DNA of 64,000 bases from Anniella stebbinsi (Eukaryota; Chordata; Lepidosauria; Squamata; Anniellidae), in the NCBI GenBank assembly GCA_029215795.1, contig JARDYH010000002.1:293229973-293293972 (forward strand), written 5' to 3'. The position numbers and the translations under genes are program-made. A model generated the notes under the pieces. The model saw only the letters and a list, made by a program, of their open reading frames with translations. It made no database searches and was not told where the DNA came from. Below, piece after piece: positions 35,415 through 47,359 of the stretch. Every line of letters begins with the position of its first letter. The first letter of the stretch is position 1.

Positions 35415-35808
35415 GGCCTCTGTAAGCACATTATACCCTACAACCCAGCATGCAGTGCTTGGGAGGGCTGCACTTGAACGATGGGCACATGTGTTTTCAC
35501 TGCTGTCACTGCAATCGCCTGCTTCTCAGCATGATCACCACCTCCTTGGTGCAATCGCCCTCTCCTTGGCGTGATCACTACTGCCGCCACAATTGCCTGC
35601 TCCTCCGTGTGATTGCCTCCTCTTTGGTTCGATCAGCCACTGCTGCCACAATCCAGGATACTCCAGTGACCCCTGGTGCTGATGCCCCACAGGTGCCTGC
35701 TTCCCCTGAGAGCCAGCCACTTAGAAGCACCAACCTCCCCCACCCCAGCATATTTTGGCTTCAAGTCCTTACTACCAGTAATTAAGTTTTAAGAGATGCA
35801 TTCCAATA

Positions 35809-36120
35809 GGGGTGTGCAGAGCAGGTCTGCTCCTCCCCAAAATTCAGTGTGGAGCTCCAATGAGGTAATTCTCCTCTCCAATTTTCAGAGGGGATCCCTC
35901 TCCCCGCACCGTTGGAAAACTGCTCTGTTTTCAGGTAACTGCGCTATTATCATCAATAGGAATTAACAAAAATGCTTACATTTCCATCATCTTTAAAGAC
36001 AAAGAGATGAAACTTGGCACCCTAGAAGCTCTTATGTAGGGCTTTAGCCATGCTAAGTTTGAAGGAGATCACGTCATCCTTTGATTTTTAGGATTTTTTT
36101 TAAAATTTCCCCCTTCAACC
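35809..36120. mobile_element. hAT-like element left end
   Basis: It starts TAGGGGTGTGCAGAGCAGG near 35809 and is followed by the recurrent module near 36000 (AAAGACAAAGAGATGAAACT). Its end is related to the right end at about 59420-59453 (CTCTGCACACCTCTAG). The right end is not seen. Confidence 0.5.
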
Positions 36121-36121
36121 C

Positions 36122-36248
36122 TCCCCCCCCACACACACACACACTTCAGTTGCACTTCATCTTCTCTCAAGAGAGCTTGCAGAAGTTTCAGAAACTAGAA
36201 ACCTCCTACAAAAATCAAAGTCCCCTATCTCCATGAGTGGAACAAGAA

Positions 36249-36282
<34 letters not shown>

Positions 36283-36882
36283 AACACACAAAGGGGAGTG
36301 TTGACAGACAGACACAGAGAAAAGAAAACCCAGGAAAGAAAGCTGGCTCTTGCCATGTTGGGAGATATGTTTCTTCTAGTTAACCCCTGCCCCAAATTAG
36401 GCTCACCCTTTTCTCTGCTACTGCTACTGCTGCTGCTGCTCCTCCTTCTGAAGTGCAGGAGAAGAAGTTGGGTGTGGGTGGTCTTGAGGCTCCACCTGCA
36501 CTCTCTCCTTCAAAACACAAGTCTAGTACCTGGGATCATTTTTCTTTGGTGGTGGAAGATCCCAGGTATGCTAGTTCTTAAGAAGCTGAACCCCCTTCAA
36601 GCCAGTGGTCAGTATTAGGCTGACAGCAGCAGCAGTGCAGTGGGAAAGTCTCTGCCCTCCCCATGCTCAGCAGCAGGCCACGCTGGACCAGTGGGGCAAA
36701 AGCAGAGGGGACTCCAAAATGCCCCCAGATAGGAAGGTGCTAGGGAAAGCTGATGGAACTTTTCCATTTCGGACATGTTCAGTCAGCCTCAGCCACATTG
36801 TGAAAGAGCAGATCTACGGACTCTTTCGTTTTACGTAATTGCAATCCCCGCCCCTAAGCAACATGATGGGGGGGGGGGGGGA
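36122..36882. repeat. Cluster of simple repeats
   Basis: This stretch has a C/AC run (36122-36145), a TC microsatellite (36251-36279), a CTG run (about 36418-36442) and a G homopolymer (36868-36881). An open frame over 36298-36618 contains the CTG run as a poly-leucine stretch. I do not regard it as a gene. Confidence 0.65.
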
Positions 36883-37299
36883 CAGGGAGGAGACTAGCTA
36901 TTTGTTAGCCAAGGATGTCAATCGCAAAACTACCCCTCCCTCACCCCTCAGAGACAACGACTTCCTAATATGGAAGTGTTCAGTTAGTTGTCTATCAACA
37001 TAAAACGAGCCCTCACATCATCTAAAACACTTTTGCACCCATCTGATCCATTTGGGGCTCTGAATGATCTTCTAACCACACCGCGGGTTTCCGACGGTTT
37101 TGAAACTGCCCCCTAACTGCACCGTGATTTCAGTAATCAGTTGTTCATGTATGAAAAGTAGCCAAGGGAATGTCAAATGCATTTTTAAATATATACTACA
37201 CAGATCCATAAAAAGGGTCACAACAGATAATGTCTCATCTAGAGCTTAGAAAGGGAGCTTAGAAAGCTTAGAAAGGGACAGCTTTGGGGGATACTTTCT

Positions 37300-37635
37300 A
37301 TTCAGTGATTCCACATAAGACATTCCATATAAGGCATGTTCCTGGTGGTCCCATGTGGACCTATGGTCCATTTGGAGTCCACCAGAAAAAAAGCTTTCAG
37401 TGTGGTGGCCCCCTTCCTGTGGAATTCCCTGCTTCTTTGTATTCCTTCCAATGCCGCTTGAAAACATTGTTGTTCTAGGAAGCCTTCCCTTAATGACCAG
37501 CCATGGTTTTATTTGCATTTTGTTTCTTTTAAAAATGTATTTTAATGTGTTTTTATCCTTTTATCTTATTTGTTCACTGCTCTGAAATCCTTGGATAGGG
37601 AGCATTATAGAAATATTGTAAATAATAAATAAATA
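37300..37635 (+). mobile_element. L2-type LINE 3' end
   Basis: GTGGCCCCCTTCCTGTGGAA and AATTCCCTGC correspond to the LWN.LP motif at the end of L2 ORF2. The 3' UTR ends in an AATAATAAATAAATAATC tail. Confidence 0.8.
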
Positions 37636-38039
37636 ATCAAAAACACTAAGAAGGCTGTCACATATTAACAGGCTTAGCATAGAATATGTAATCGCCACCC
37701 ATGATGCTCTGCAGTACACTCTGCAAAGAGTTGATCCAAAGTGTGAAACTGCTAATAGCTAGCAAAATTTCTGCAGCACGCCATGAGTGCACGTGGCACT
37801 TCACAGGGATACGCAAGCAATCATAACAAGTCCCTGCTCCCGAAGAGATTAAAATCTAAAATAGACAATGTGGAAATAACAATGGGAGGGAAAGAGAGAC
37901 AAGGCAGGAAAGGCAGGAAGCATTTGGACAAATGCATTTATTCAGTCTTAAACCTTAACTACAATTGGAAAACAGAATTGAGAAGCCAAGGGCCAAAACA
38001 GGAGAGGGAGAAGGGTTAAAACTCTTTACTCTTGCTATG

Positions 38040-38215
38040 GTCCCAATCCAGTTCAGGTCACCTCTCCCTACTCCAAGTAATCCGTGTAATCCAATGGTAG
38101 TTTAGTTAGAAGAGATCCATTGGAATTAATAGGACTTAACTTAGTTATGGCTCACCTAAGTCACATTCATTTCAATGGGTCTACTCTAAGTAGGACTATC
38201 ATTGGATTCAACCCT
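38040..38215. mobile_element. Diverged MITE copy
   Basis: CATTTCAATGGGTCTACTCT and ATCCATTGGAATTAATAGG are inverted relatives of each other and of the 31064-31152 element. Confidence 0.45.
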
Positions 38216-38282
38216 ATGTCTTTAAAATAATGTCTGTTGTGTCCCTCAGCCGCATGGAAAAGGTGGGTTCTGAGGAAGGGTT

Positions 38283-38535
38283 TGATGGAGAAAGGTGGTA
38301 ATACACATCATGGAGAACAGGGCTATCAATGACTACTAATCATGATGGCTAGGTATTATCTCCAGTATTAGAGGCAGTATGCCTTTGTAAACTTGTTACT
38401 GGGGAATATGAGCAGGAGGATGCTATTGCATTTGTGTTCTGATTATGGGCTTCTCAGAGGCATCTGGTTGGCTACTGCAGGAACTGAATGGTGGACTAGA
38501 TAGGCCTTTGGTCTGATCCAGCAGGACTCTTAGGG
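38283..38535 (+). mobile_element. CR1 LINE 3' end
   Basis: GGGCTATCAATGACTACTAA, GGACTAGATAGGCC and GGTCTGATCCAGCAGGACTC are the standard text of a reptile CR1 3' UTR. The tail is missing. Confidence 0.8.
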
Positions 38536-38970
38536 GATCATCAGATGCGTGTTTTATAGCACACTCATTAGTTGGCACTCACGGATTTTTGCGAGTCCCA
38601 TTCACGACACCATCTACCTCCCATATGTCTCCCGCTCTTTCTGGCCTTCTTCTTGTGAAAAAAAGGACCCCAGTAAGTTTGATTTATTTTTAAAAACGGA
38701 ACTTGCCGTGATCTCCTGCTGCGTGCAGGAGAAGCGGCATGATAAAAACACCCACTGAATGGACTTGTTTGTTTACTTCCTCTTTCTTCTCAGTTGAGAA
38801 AGAGGTAGTATTGTGCAACAGAAGCAGGGGCAGAGAAGCGATGGTAGGGAACCATGATTTCCCTGTGACTGATGAAGCTTTTATATTCTTATGTTTAGGG
38901 AGGCCTTGGGAGAAGCAGAAGAGAGTGGGCTGAGGGTGGTAAAGCTAGATGAATGGAAGTTATGGGTGGG

Positions 38971-39360
38971 TAGGGTGACCATATTTGGGAAAACAAAGAA
39001 GAAGACACCCAGGGAGAGCAGGAAAGTGGCTTTCTGGGGGCTCTGGAAAGCACATCATTCACCCCCTGCTGCCTTAAAGGCCCCAATTGGAGTAGAGAAG
39101 GGGAAAGTGTGCCATTCCTGCCCCCCCCCACTACTCCAATTGGGGCCATTTCTATAATGTCCAAGAATAACACACTTTCCCCTTTAAGGCCGATTGGAGC
39201 AGTTGGTGGGGGAGGGGGAATGACGCACCTCCAGAAAGCATGTCATTCCCTCCCATCACATTAATGTCTTTCCAGGACATTATAGAAAATTACAGAAAAT
39301 CCCCCCTGACACCCAGGATAGAACCTAAACCAGGACAAATCTGGGGAAACCCTGACCCTG
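38971..39360. mobile_element. hAT MITE with perfect 8-bp target duplication
   Basis: The left end TAGGGTGACCATATTTGGG and right end CCCTGACCCTG are loosely inverted. Both flanks are TGGGTGGG (38963-38970 and 39361-39368). Inside are inverted copies of GGCCCCAATTGGAGTAG. No coding capacity. Confidence 0.82.
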
Positions 39361-39368
39361 TGGGTGGG

Positions 39369-40470
39369 GAAGCTGTAAGAAAAAGAATGAAAAATAGAGG
39401 TGAGGATATGGATAGCCTTACAAGTAAAGACTAATAGATATAGAAAGGGGAGGGGAGGATGTCCCATAGCCAGAGCTGAATAATGTTGAATCATTTTGGC
39501 AGAAGAGTGTTGGATAGAGGTGAGAGAAAAGAGGAAAGCCCAAAAGGAGAACCTGAAGTAGTCAAAGCAGGAGATAACCAGAACATGTACTGAAATTTTA
39601 GATGAGGCAACAGAGAAGAAAGACTGGATTTTACAATGATGTACAGGAGGTGTGTCATCTGAATGAATGTGGAAAGCAAAGGGAAAAGAAAATCCAAAGA
39701 TGAAGCCAATGCTCCACGTCTGACCAGCAGGATGAACAGTGATGTTGTTGATGGATATGGAGAGTGGCCAAAGGCAGAAAAGCATGGGAGAAAAGAGAAG
39801 TAGTTGGGTTTTACATAAGTTGGATAAGAGATGGCAGTGAGACATATGTCAGACAGTGATAACTGTACTGTAAGGGGAAATGTGCACCCCATCCAAAGTA
39901 AGCACTTTTTTTCCCCCCACATAAATGTCGGTCCAATTTTTTTTTTTAAAGAACAATTAACCATCTGGCACACATATAAAATTATTTTCTATTTATATTT
40001 CATCATCGGCCATATATAGTTCTAATTCACTGGGTTAAAAATTACTAATTCCAAAGATGGATTTTTGAACAGCTGCTCTCAGGCATATTTTTAGATGGTA
40101 GAAGGAAAGTGTGTGAAAGATTCACAGCGGAACCAGATATTACAGGCATCTTTGGAAACTGTGGGTGTGTGTGTGTGGGGGGGCAGTACATTTGAAGCAC
40201 TTGGTCTTGTCAACAAAGAGTGTTGTCCTCACTCAAAGATGCACTACTTGGTGGCATTTCTTCTTCAGTCAGCTAATCTAGGCTGTCCAGCAGAGGCTGG
40301 CAACTGCAGAAGTTCAGGGGGCTATTTTTTTCCCCTGGGACACCCTTCACCCTGCATTCTGCAGAACATATTGCAAACCGCAGGGTACCCTGAATAGAAA
40401 TAGACAATCTGCCACTGAAATTCAGTGGCCAATTATAAGCATTCCATACTGCTAAAACGGTTAAATTTTG
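39369..40470. other. Spacer, no gene seen
   Basis: A 194-codon open frame on the minus strand (39845-39261) begins outside and runs into the MITE, is rich in Ser/Leu/Phe and has no domain I know. It is probably chance. A GT run lies at 40164-40180. Confidence 0.5.
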
Positions 40471-40668
40471 CTTGTCTGTTTATTGTGTAGATCACGAAAA
40501 GCTATGGAATGTTTTATAAGAAATGGGGGTTCCACAACATCTGTTTGTACTGAGGTGTAAGTTTTACTCTGGGCAGGAGGCCATGGTAAGGACAAAATAT
40601 GGGGAAAACAAATGGTTTCACATTGGCAAGGGCGTGAGACAGGTATGTATATTGTCACCCTTTGTCTC
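40471..40668 (+). mobile_element. BovB/RTE-type reverse transcriptase fragment
   Basis: Translation gives CVDHEKLWNVL, a stop, EMGVPQHL, then FYSGQEAMVRTKYGENKWF and IGKGVRQVCILSP. This order (CVDH..LW, EMG.P.HL, GQEA.VRT, GKGVRQGC.LSP) is the palm region of the RTE/BovB clade. Only about 65 codons survive. There is one in-frame stop, and Gly to Val in the RQG(C) motif. The catalytic YADD part is absent. It is a dead fragment. BovB-type LINEs are well known from squamates. Confidence 0.8.
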
Positions 40669-40942
40669 TATGGGGGATTTTTTTTCTCCAGCACCAACAG
40701 CACTTATGGGGAAACTGCTCTTTCATTGGGCAATCCCACCTATGGGGCTACTTATTTTTCTTAGCAAATGCTTATATGCCAGGGCCTAAGGAACTCTCTT
40801 GCCACTATAATTCAGAGCTTCCCAAGCTGCCCCTTTGCTGGTGCCACCATTCTCTTAGAATACTTTAAAACCCTCTAGTTTTAAAACAACCCAACACTAG
40901 AGACAACTATTAAACAAGTTAATTCATTAAAGGGATATTTTG

Positions 40943-41805
40943 TAGGGATGTGTATCGTATTGTTAAAATGTATGATAACGATACGATATGCTCTTGTTCG
41001 TGCATATGATTAACATTAACGATATGATACAACTTCCTACGATAATCATTGGAAACGATAATTTTCAGCCCGATTATATCAGATTATCGGACTGCCATGT
41101 AAATAAACCTATAACTTATGTATTTTCAAAGTTAGAAGCTTGAAACTTGGTCACAGGGCTTATGGGGTACGCCTAAGTATGTGTATGAAATTTGAGATCA
41201 ATCCCTCCTACCCTCGATTTTATATGAATTTATTAAAGATCATTTAAGTTCTGACAGGTCAGAATGACAGCTCGCCACATGTGTTCATTCAGACCTGTCA
41301 AAAAGTTGCACGATCTTTAATAAATTCATATAAAATTGAGGGTTGGAGGGATCAATCTCAAATTTCATACACATGTCTAGCACATGTTGCTACACATATG
41401 TGCCAAATTTCAGATCAGTCCCTCCACCCCTGTATTTTATATGAATTTTTGAAAGATCATGCAACTTTTGACCTGTCAGAACTTAAACGATTTTTAATAA
41501 ATTCTTATAAAATCGGGGGTTGGAGGGATAGATCTCAAATTTCATACACATACTTAGGCATACCCCATAAGTATTGTGACCAAGTTTAAAGCCTGTAACT
41601 TTGAAAATACAGAAGTTATAGGCATTTTTTCTAAAAACATTCAGCTCTATAGGGCACAATGGGGCTGCAAATTAAATATTGTATTTCCGATAACTATCGT
41701 GAAGACGATACGGTTCACCTACGATATTATTGGAGACGATAATTTTTTTTGGTCTGAAATTATGATAACGATAAAATACAATATTTTCTGGGGTGCACAT
41801 CCCTA
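40943..41805. mobile_element. 863-bp foldback hAT-like element (CGATACGATA type)
   Basis: The ends TAGGGATGTGTATCGTAT and GGTGCACATCCCTA match those of 14999-20321. Flanks are ATATTTTG (40935-40942) and ATATTTTT (41806-41813), one mismatch. The interior alternates direct and inverted copies of a module with GATCAATCCCTCC and TTTATATGAATTTATTAAAG, so it would fold into a long hairpin. The recurrent GAAGCTTGAAACTTGG module lies near 41135. No transposase. Confidence 0.85.
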
Positions 41806-42067
41806 ATATTTTTTACATATGGGAATATTAGTATTTATTTTGGGGTTTTCAAAAGAATGTCTGCTCACACTTCTTAGGAATTCAATAGGCCCTGTTGCTA
41901 CTACAAGTCTTTTAACTACTTCTTTTACCTCAGGCCAAATTCCCTAAACCCCCACCCTAGACAAATACACTCACAACCATGTCCAGCTTCTGGGTACAGT
42001 CGTCTTCTGACTCCCAAAGCTCCTCCTATTACCTGTCTTTTAATGCCTGCATGTATAACTTTGCTTC

Positions 42068-42195
42068 TGGCAACATCTTAGGGAAGCCCTCCAGATGCTG
42101 GGTTTACAATTCCCATCAGCGCTGATAATTGGTTAGAGCAGATGAGACCTGTAAGCCAAAACATCTGGAGGACCACAATTTGTCAACCTCTGACC
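42068..42195. mobile_element. Palindromic MITE (CCTCCAGATG family)
   Basis: CCCTCCAGATGCTGGGTTTA with TTCCCATCAGC on the left is inverted against AAAACATCTGGAGGACCAC on the right. Relatives lie at 52244-52373 (full) and 44815-44895 (half). Confidence 0.7.
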
Positions 42196-42437
42196 TAAAA
42201 GGCTATTTTTATTCTGCCTGGCAGCAATCTTTAATTTTATAACCATACCACCCTCTAGCCTACCATAAGGGAAGCCTGAAGGGTTCAGGCTCTACAGTGC
42301 CCTAGGTTGCCCTTACAACAAACTCCTGTGTAGTTGACAAAGGCTTCCAGGTAGGTATCAGTTACCAGCTACCTCATCCTGAATAGCATCTAGTAACATG
42401 GGGCCTGTCCTTCTATGAGCCAGTACTGTTTTACTAC

Positions 42438-43017
42438 TGTTAAGGTTCCTTTTATGTCCTGGACCCCTTGGGCAACTCCTTAAGGACCTCTTGCCTACTG
42501 AAGAGTCCCACCTTCCTTCCTTCTTTCGCCTTCCCCTTCCCAGTAATGTGGAGTTTAGGCAGTAGGCATGGAGTGATTGCCACACCAGTCACTTTAGGTT
42601 TAGCACAACAGATTACTAATATATTAAAATGAGAAAATTACAATTACAGGTATTTAGGCAAGAAAGCTGAGTAATACAAAAGGAATTAAAGGAAAAGAAA
42701 AGTTGCAAAAACACATGTTCTTTTACCCCAAACTGCGCTTAGACTTTTTCAGGCTGCTTCTTTCTGCTCCTTCCTCATGCTCTAATCTTTTTCTGGCTCT
42801 CCCTCTGTCTTATCCCCTCTTCTTCCCAAAACTGAAAGTTCAGTTTCAAACCTGAAGGAATGAAACTTAACTCAGGAATTGAAACTTAACTAGGTGATGA
42901 ACCTTAACTGGAGAACTGAAACTATTCCTCTCTGGGATACTCCCTCCCAACAGAAAAACTCCAGCCCTTTAAGGCCTGACCTTTTTACTTTGACTCTGCA
43001 GGCCTCAAACCTTCACA
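42438..43017 (-). mobile_element. Solo LTR, same family as 24545-26172
   Basis: It begins TGTTAAGGTTCC and ends CCTTCACA on the plus strand, with 5-bp flanks ACTAC (42433-42437) and ACTGC (43018-43022), one mismatch. It aligns to the LTR at 24.5 kb over its length, including CAACTCCTTAAGGACCTCTT and AAGAAAAGTTGCAAAAAC. It lacks the 1.05-kb insertion. No internal genes. Confidence 0.85.
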
Positions 43018-43036
43018 ACTGCATAAGCCAAAAAAG

Positions 43037-44043
43037 TAGTGCTGTGCACAGTCCCCCCAATTTGCCTCGAGGCCCTTCGGGGGTTGCCCAACTCGCCTCT
43101 GTTCCGAAGCCAAGGCGAGATTCCCTCCACAAGGCGACTCAGCTTTGCAGGTCCCTGGATGCCGGCCGCGCAGCCTGTACCCAAGAAAGCCAGTAGCAAG
43201 ACCAGGGGCCCCTTTGCCCCCCCAACCCAGAGCTGCTGCCACCGGAACTCACCCGCCACCATTGTTGCCGCCAGCTGCCATCACCATCAACCACCATTGC
43301 TGCCATCGCTGCCCACCGCTGCCAGATCGCTGCTGCTGCCACCGCCACCATTGCTGCCTGCCGCCATCGCCGCCTGCCACCACCGGATAGCTGCTGCTGC
43401 CTCCTCCTCCATCATTGCCACCTGCTGCCATCACTGCCCAGTGCCACCAGATCGTTGTGCCACCTGCTGCCATCACACCTGCCACCACATTGACCATATT
43501 CCTTAGCACCAGGCTGTAGTTTGTGGCCATAGATGTATTAGGCTATGCGATATTGTAACGTGGTTCTAAAGAGCACAGGCAATGGGGTGGCAGGCAGCGA
43601 TCTGGCGGTGATCCGGCAGCACCAGTGGCAGCAGCAATCTGGCAGCGATGGGCAGCGATGGCAGCAAGCAGTGATGGCGGAGGCAGCAGCAGCAATCCAG
43701 CACCGGCGGCTGGCAATGACGGCAGTGGCAGCAGCAGTGATCCGGCGGAGATGGCAGGCGGAGATGGCAGCAGGTGGAGGCTGGCGGCAGTGGGCAGCAA
43801 TGCGGCAGGAGGCAATGGCGGCAGCAGGTAAGTAGGGAGAGCAGGGAGAGAGAGGTGAGTCCAAAGGATTCACAGTCGGCCTTGTGCCTGCTTTCCTGCG
43901 ATGGCAGGAGGGAGGGCCCAGCACCACTCCAAAGTGTCCCGAGGCTTTGGTACCAATCTGCTTTGGGGCACCTCGGGCTAACCTGGAACCAAATCAACCT
44001 GCCTCACCTTGGTTTCGGGGATTCGCCCCCAAAAAAGCACAGA
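43037..44043. mobile_element. GC-rich hAT-like foldback element with trinucleotide arms
   Basis: The left end TAGTGCTGTGCACAGTCC resembles the other hAT-like ends. The right end near AAAAAGCACAG is decayed. The arms, 43230-43500 and 43600-43830, are complementary runs of GCC/ACC-type triplets (CTGCTGCCATC versus GATGGCAGCAG). A CAGCAGGTAAG motif lies at 43825. All six frames stay open across parts of the arms because of the triplet composition. Those frames (Ala/Pro/His-rich) are not genes. No target duplication is visible. Confidence 0.65.
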
Positions 44044-44814
44044 AAAAGATTTTAGTATAACTTCACTTCTACAGGAGAGAAAGCTTATTTGAAATTTTAT
44101 TTCAAGTTTGATGGACTGTAACAGAGCAAAGTTGGACTCAAGATGTGGCTGTGAGATCGTTAAGGGATTAGAAAAACTGTTTTACGGTACGTCAAGAAGT
44201 TTCTTTATACAGATTTTCTTACCAGATGAAATCAAAGGGGATGTTGAGGAAAGCATCATTTTTGGAGTGGTAGGCAGAGAGGAAAACATTGATTCCTTTC
44301 ATAAATAAATGGTGTGAACTTAATTGGCAGTTCAGAAACATATATACTGACAGAGATATTAAGATTGTTCTTCATGGATACACAGGGAACAGGCATGGTT
44401 TCCCTAGGACGTACATTTTTCTTGTACCCCTTTAAAAGTATTTGTGAATTGATTCAGTATTTTGAACAATAACCACTTCTAAAGGAGCAGAATATTAAAC
44501 TCCCAATTTGTTAAAAACATCTACTTTCTAGAACAACTGCTTCCCTCCTCAGAAACTGCCTTAACACCAGATGAACCATCTGCCTCACACATACATTATA
44601 CTCAAGTGTATAATGTACCAGCTTTTCCAGACAGTTAAGTGGAATTCTAACACTGCAGATTAATCACTCATAAATCTTTGGAAAAAGTTATTGCATGCCG
44701 AGAACAAACCTCTGGAGGAAAGAGAATTCTAGGAAAAACTTGCTGGGTTTCCTTGACTCAAGAATTTTAGGCTTATTAAGGTATATTAAGGCTTTAAGGG
44801 GTTGAATCAGTAGA

Positions 44815-44895
44815 TCAACCTTCTTCAACCTGGTGCCTGCCAGATGTACTGGACTGCAAATCCCATCATTTCCAGGCAGCATGGTGAATTGGTAA
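44815..44895. mobile_element. Half of palindromic MITE
   Basis: CTGCCAGATGTACTGGACTG and CAAATCCCATCATTTCCAGG match the left arm of the 52244-52373 element. The right arm is missing. Confidence 0.6.
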
Positions 44896-44999
44896 GGCAA
44901 TTTTACTGTTTTATTTTGGATTACTGGATGAACAATTCAGCTGTTTTTGGCGTGCAGAGGGGATGTTTACTGGAGTGACACCTAGGTTATCTCTATCCA

Positions 45000-45190
45000 G
45001 GTAGGGGCATCGTTGGTATATCAGGCTAAGGTAATAAAAGGTGCTCGGTGCAATTGACAATCCTAGATCCCAAAGCACCTCCAAACTATGAACCTGATCC
45101 TTTAGGTGGAGTGCACCCCTCTCCAGAACAGATTGAACATCACCGTCGTACCTTCATCTTGTCTGGTTATTGGCCCTCATCCAGTGGCCT
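45000..45190 (-). mobile_element. L2-type LINE fragment
   Basis: AGATCCCAAAGCACCTCCAA, AAACTATGAACC, CTTTAGGTGGAGTGCACCCC and TTCATCTTGTCTGG line up with 12230-12420 of the large L2 copy on the same strand. It is highly diverged. Confidence 0.65.
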
Positions 45191-47143
45191 GTTCTTAGGT
45201 TGTGGGTGGCTTGCTAAACATGAAAACAACCCAGCCTGCACCAGGTTTGGGCAACATGACAAGCTGTGGTGACCACCCGCCATGGCTTGAATATTCCCAG
45301 TGATAGCCAGCATGTGATAGCCATGGTGGATGCAGGCAATTGTGCAATTTGGCCCAATGTCTCAAATTTCAGTGACATACAGTTTGTGGGATTTTTCCTA
45401 CATGCAAAAAATGCCTAAGACAAAAAAAAAAAGTACTCCAAGAAATCTATTGACTTTTGCCACTGTTGTGCCTTTTTGTCCCAGTCAATATAATGAGTTC
45501 GGGTTTAAAAATTCCAACAAAAACTGATCCAGTGATGCAGATTTATATGGTCATGGAGAGTTTTCTTATTGAAAACCAACAGAGCCTAGAGGCAGGGGGT
45601 GGAATATCCCCAAGAATAACTTGTTTTTTTCCCACTGGTCTCAATTAATATCAATATATAAGGATCAAACAAGTCTCCCACTGAATTTTCAAATAGAAAA
45701 CAGCTGATGTTGTCTTCTGACAACACCCCCTTATTTGATTTGGGACATTTTACTACCCTGACTTACATTTGGACCCCCCCCCCCCATAAACACTTTTTGG
45801 TCTGGGTCAGGGTAAACCATGAGCTCCATCAGACAAGTTTTATTGCATGCTCATTACTGGACACTCATGGATTTTTGTAGCTCCCTCTCATGATGTTGTC
45901 TGCCTCCCATGCACCTCCCACCCTATCTAGCCTTCTTTGTGCCACAAAAAACTCCACCCCAGTAAGTCTGACAAATTTTACAGACAGAAGTTGCCACTAT
46001 CTCCTGCTGTGTGCAGGAGAAGCAGTGTGATCAAAATGGTTCACTCAATGGGCCACATGCATGTTGTTTACTTCCTCTTTCAAAAGAGGAAGTAATGAGG
46101 GACAAACGTGCAGGCGGAGAAGTGACGGTAAGCCAACGCAAATTTCCCCTGTGTGATAATGCTCCATGTCTGATATCAGAGCTCTGCCCTATACATTCTC
46201 ACCCCCACCTCCACCCCATTACATACCTCCTAGAATGACACCAGCACTGAATTGGTGGTGTCACACCAAAACATTGTCTCAAGAGAGATTCCGGGGGGAA
46301 CACTGCTATCATTAGAAAAGATCAGGGTTTGTCTAAGTACATGGAATACCAATGGAAGCAGAAAAGCCACTGTACAGCTGATGGTTAAAAAGTGGAGGAA
46401 AGTGCTTCTTCTGTTGTAATAGCAGTGATTTTTAAAATGACTAAGGAAAGGAAGTAAAAAGGAGTAAGATTCGTGCCGCCACCAAGGTAACCACCCCCTC
46501 CATTCTGAAACCAGTTGAATCCCCCCAATATTACAACAACCTGTGTCTCAGGGGGGCTGAAATCCCCCCTCCCCCACTATCCAATTGGCTGAATCTGCAA
46601 AACACGTAACAGGATAAGAAGAGCCCTGCTGGATCAGGGCAACATTCAGTTCCCACAGTGGCCAGTCAGATGCCTGTGGGAAGCCCTCAAGTAGGACATA
46701 AGCACTATAGTACCTTCTGCTTATGTTTCCCAGCAACATGGAGGTAATATATATTTAGCCATCAGCACTAGTGACTATTGCTAGCCTTATTGTCCATGAA
46801 TATGTCTAATTCCCTTTTCAAGCCATCCAAATTGGCAGCCATCATTCCATCTTGTGGAAGCAAATTCCACCGTTTGACTATGAGGTGAGTGAAGAAGTAC
46901 TTCATGTCTCTGTACACCATTCAGCTTAACTGGATGGCCCCGGGTTCTAGGAGAGAACCCTATACACACTTTCTCCACACAATGGCTCAATTCGGACGAC
47001 ACAATAAACAACTGGTGTGGGGGAAACAATCGTCAGTTGTTTTGACTATTGTGTCATCCGAATGCTGCCATAGTCAACTCAGCGCTGATCCTCATTCGCA
47101 CCACAGTTGATTATTTATTACCATGTTGTGTGGGGAGTGCCCC

Positions 47144-47173
47144 CTAGGGTTAGGGTTAGAGTTAGGGTTAGTC
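47144..47173 (+). repeat. Short telomere-like TTAGGG run
   Basis: CTAGGGTTAGGGTTAGAG followed by TTAGGGTTAG gives about four near-perfect TTAGGG units. It sits inside the Harbinger-like element. It is too short to call an interstitial telomere. Confidence 0.7.
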
Positions 47174-47359
47174 AACCCAGCATTGACTATCGTGTCATCC
47201 GAATTGAGCCACACAACGGATAGACAACCCACAGTTGGTAAGCGGGAGATTTAAACAACGGAGTTAAACAACTCACTTGCGAGTTGTTTAAAAGTTAGTC
47301 AATTGACTAATGTGTCGTCCAAATTCAGCCTCTACAGGTGTGTGGGTTAAACAACTGAG

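Noticed and set aside
39261..39845. 194-codon minus-strand open frame
   Set aside because: Its 3' part lies in a MITE and the rest is low in information; no homologous motif.
43039..43997. Long Ala/Pro/His/Ser-rich open frames on both strands
   Set aside because: They result from GCC/ACC-type triplet composition of two complementary arms. Overlapping open frames on both strands are expected from it.
47144..47173. Interstitial telomere or fusion scar
   Set aside because: About four TTAGGG units within a transposon are too few; chance or transposon sequence is more likely.
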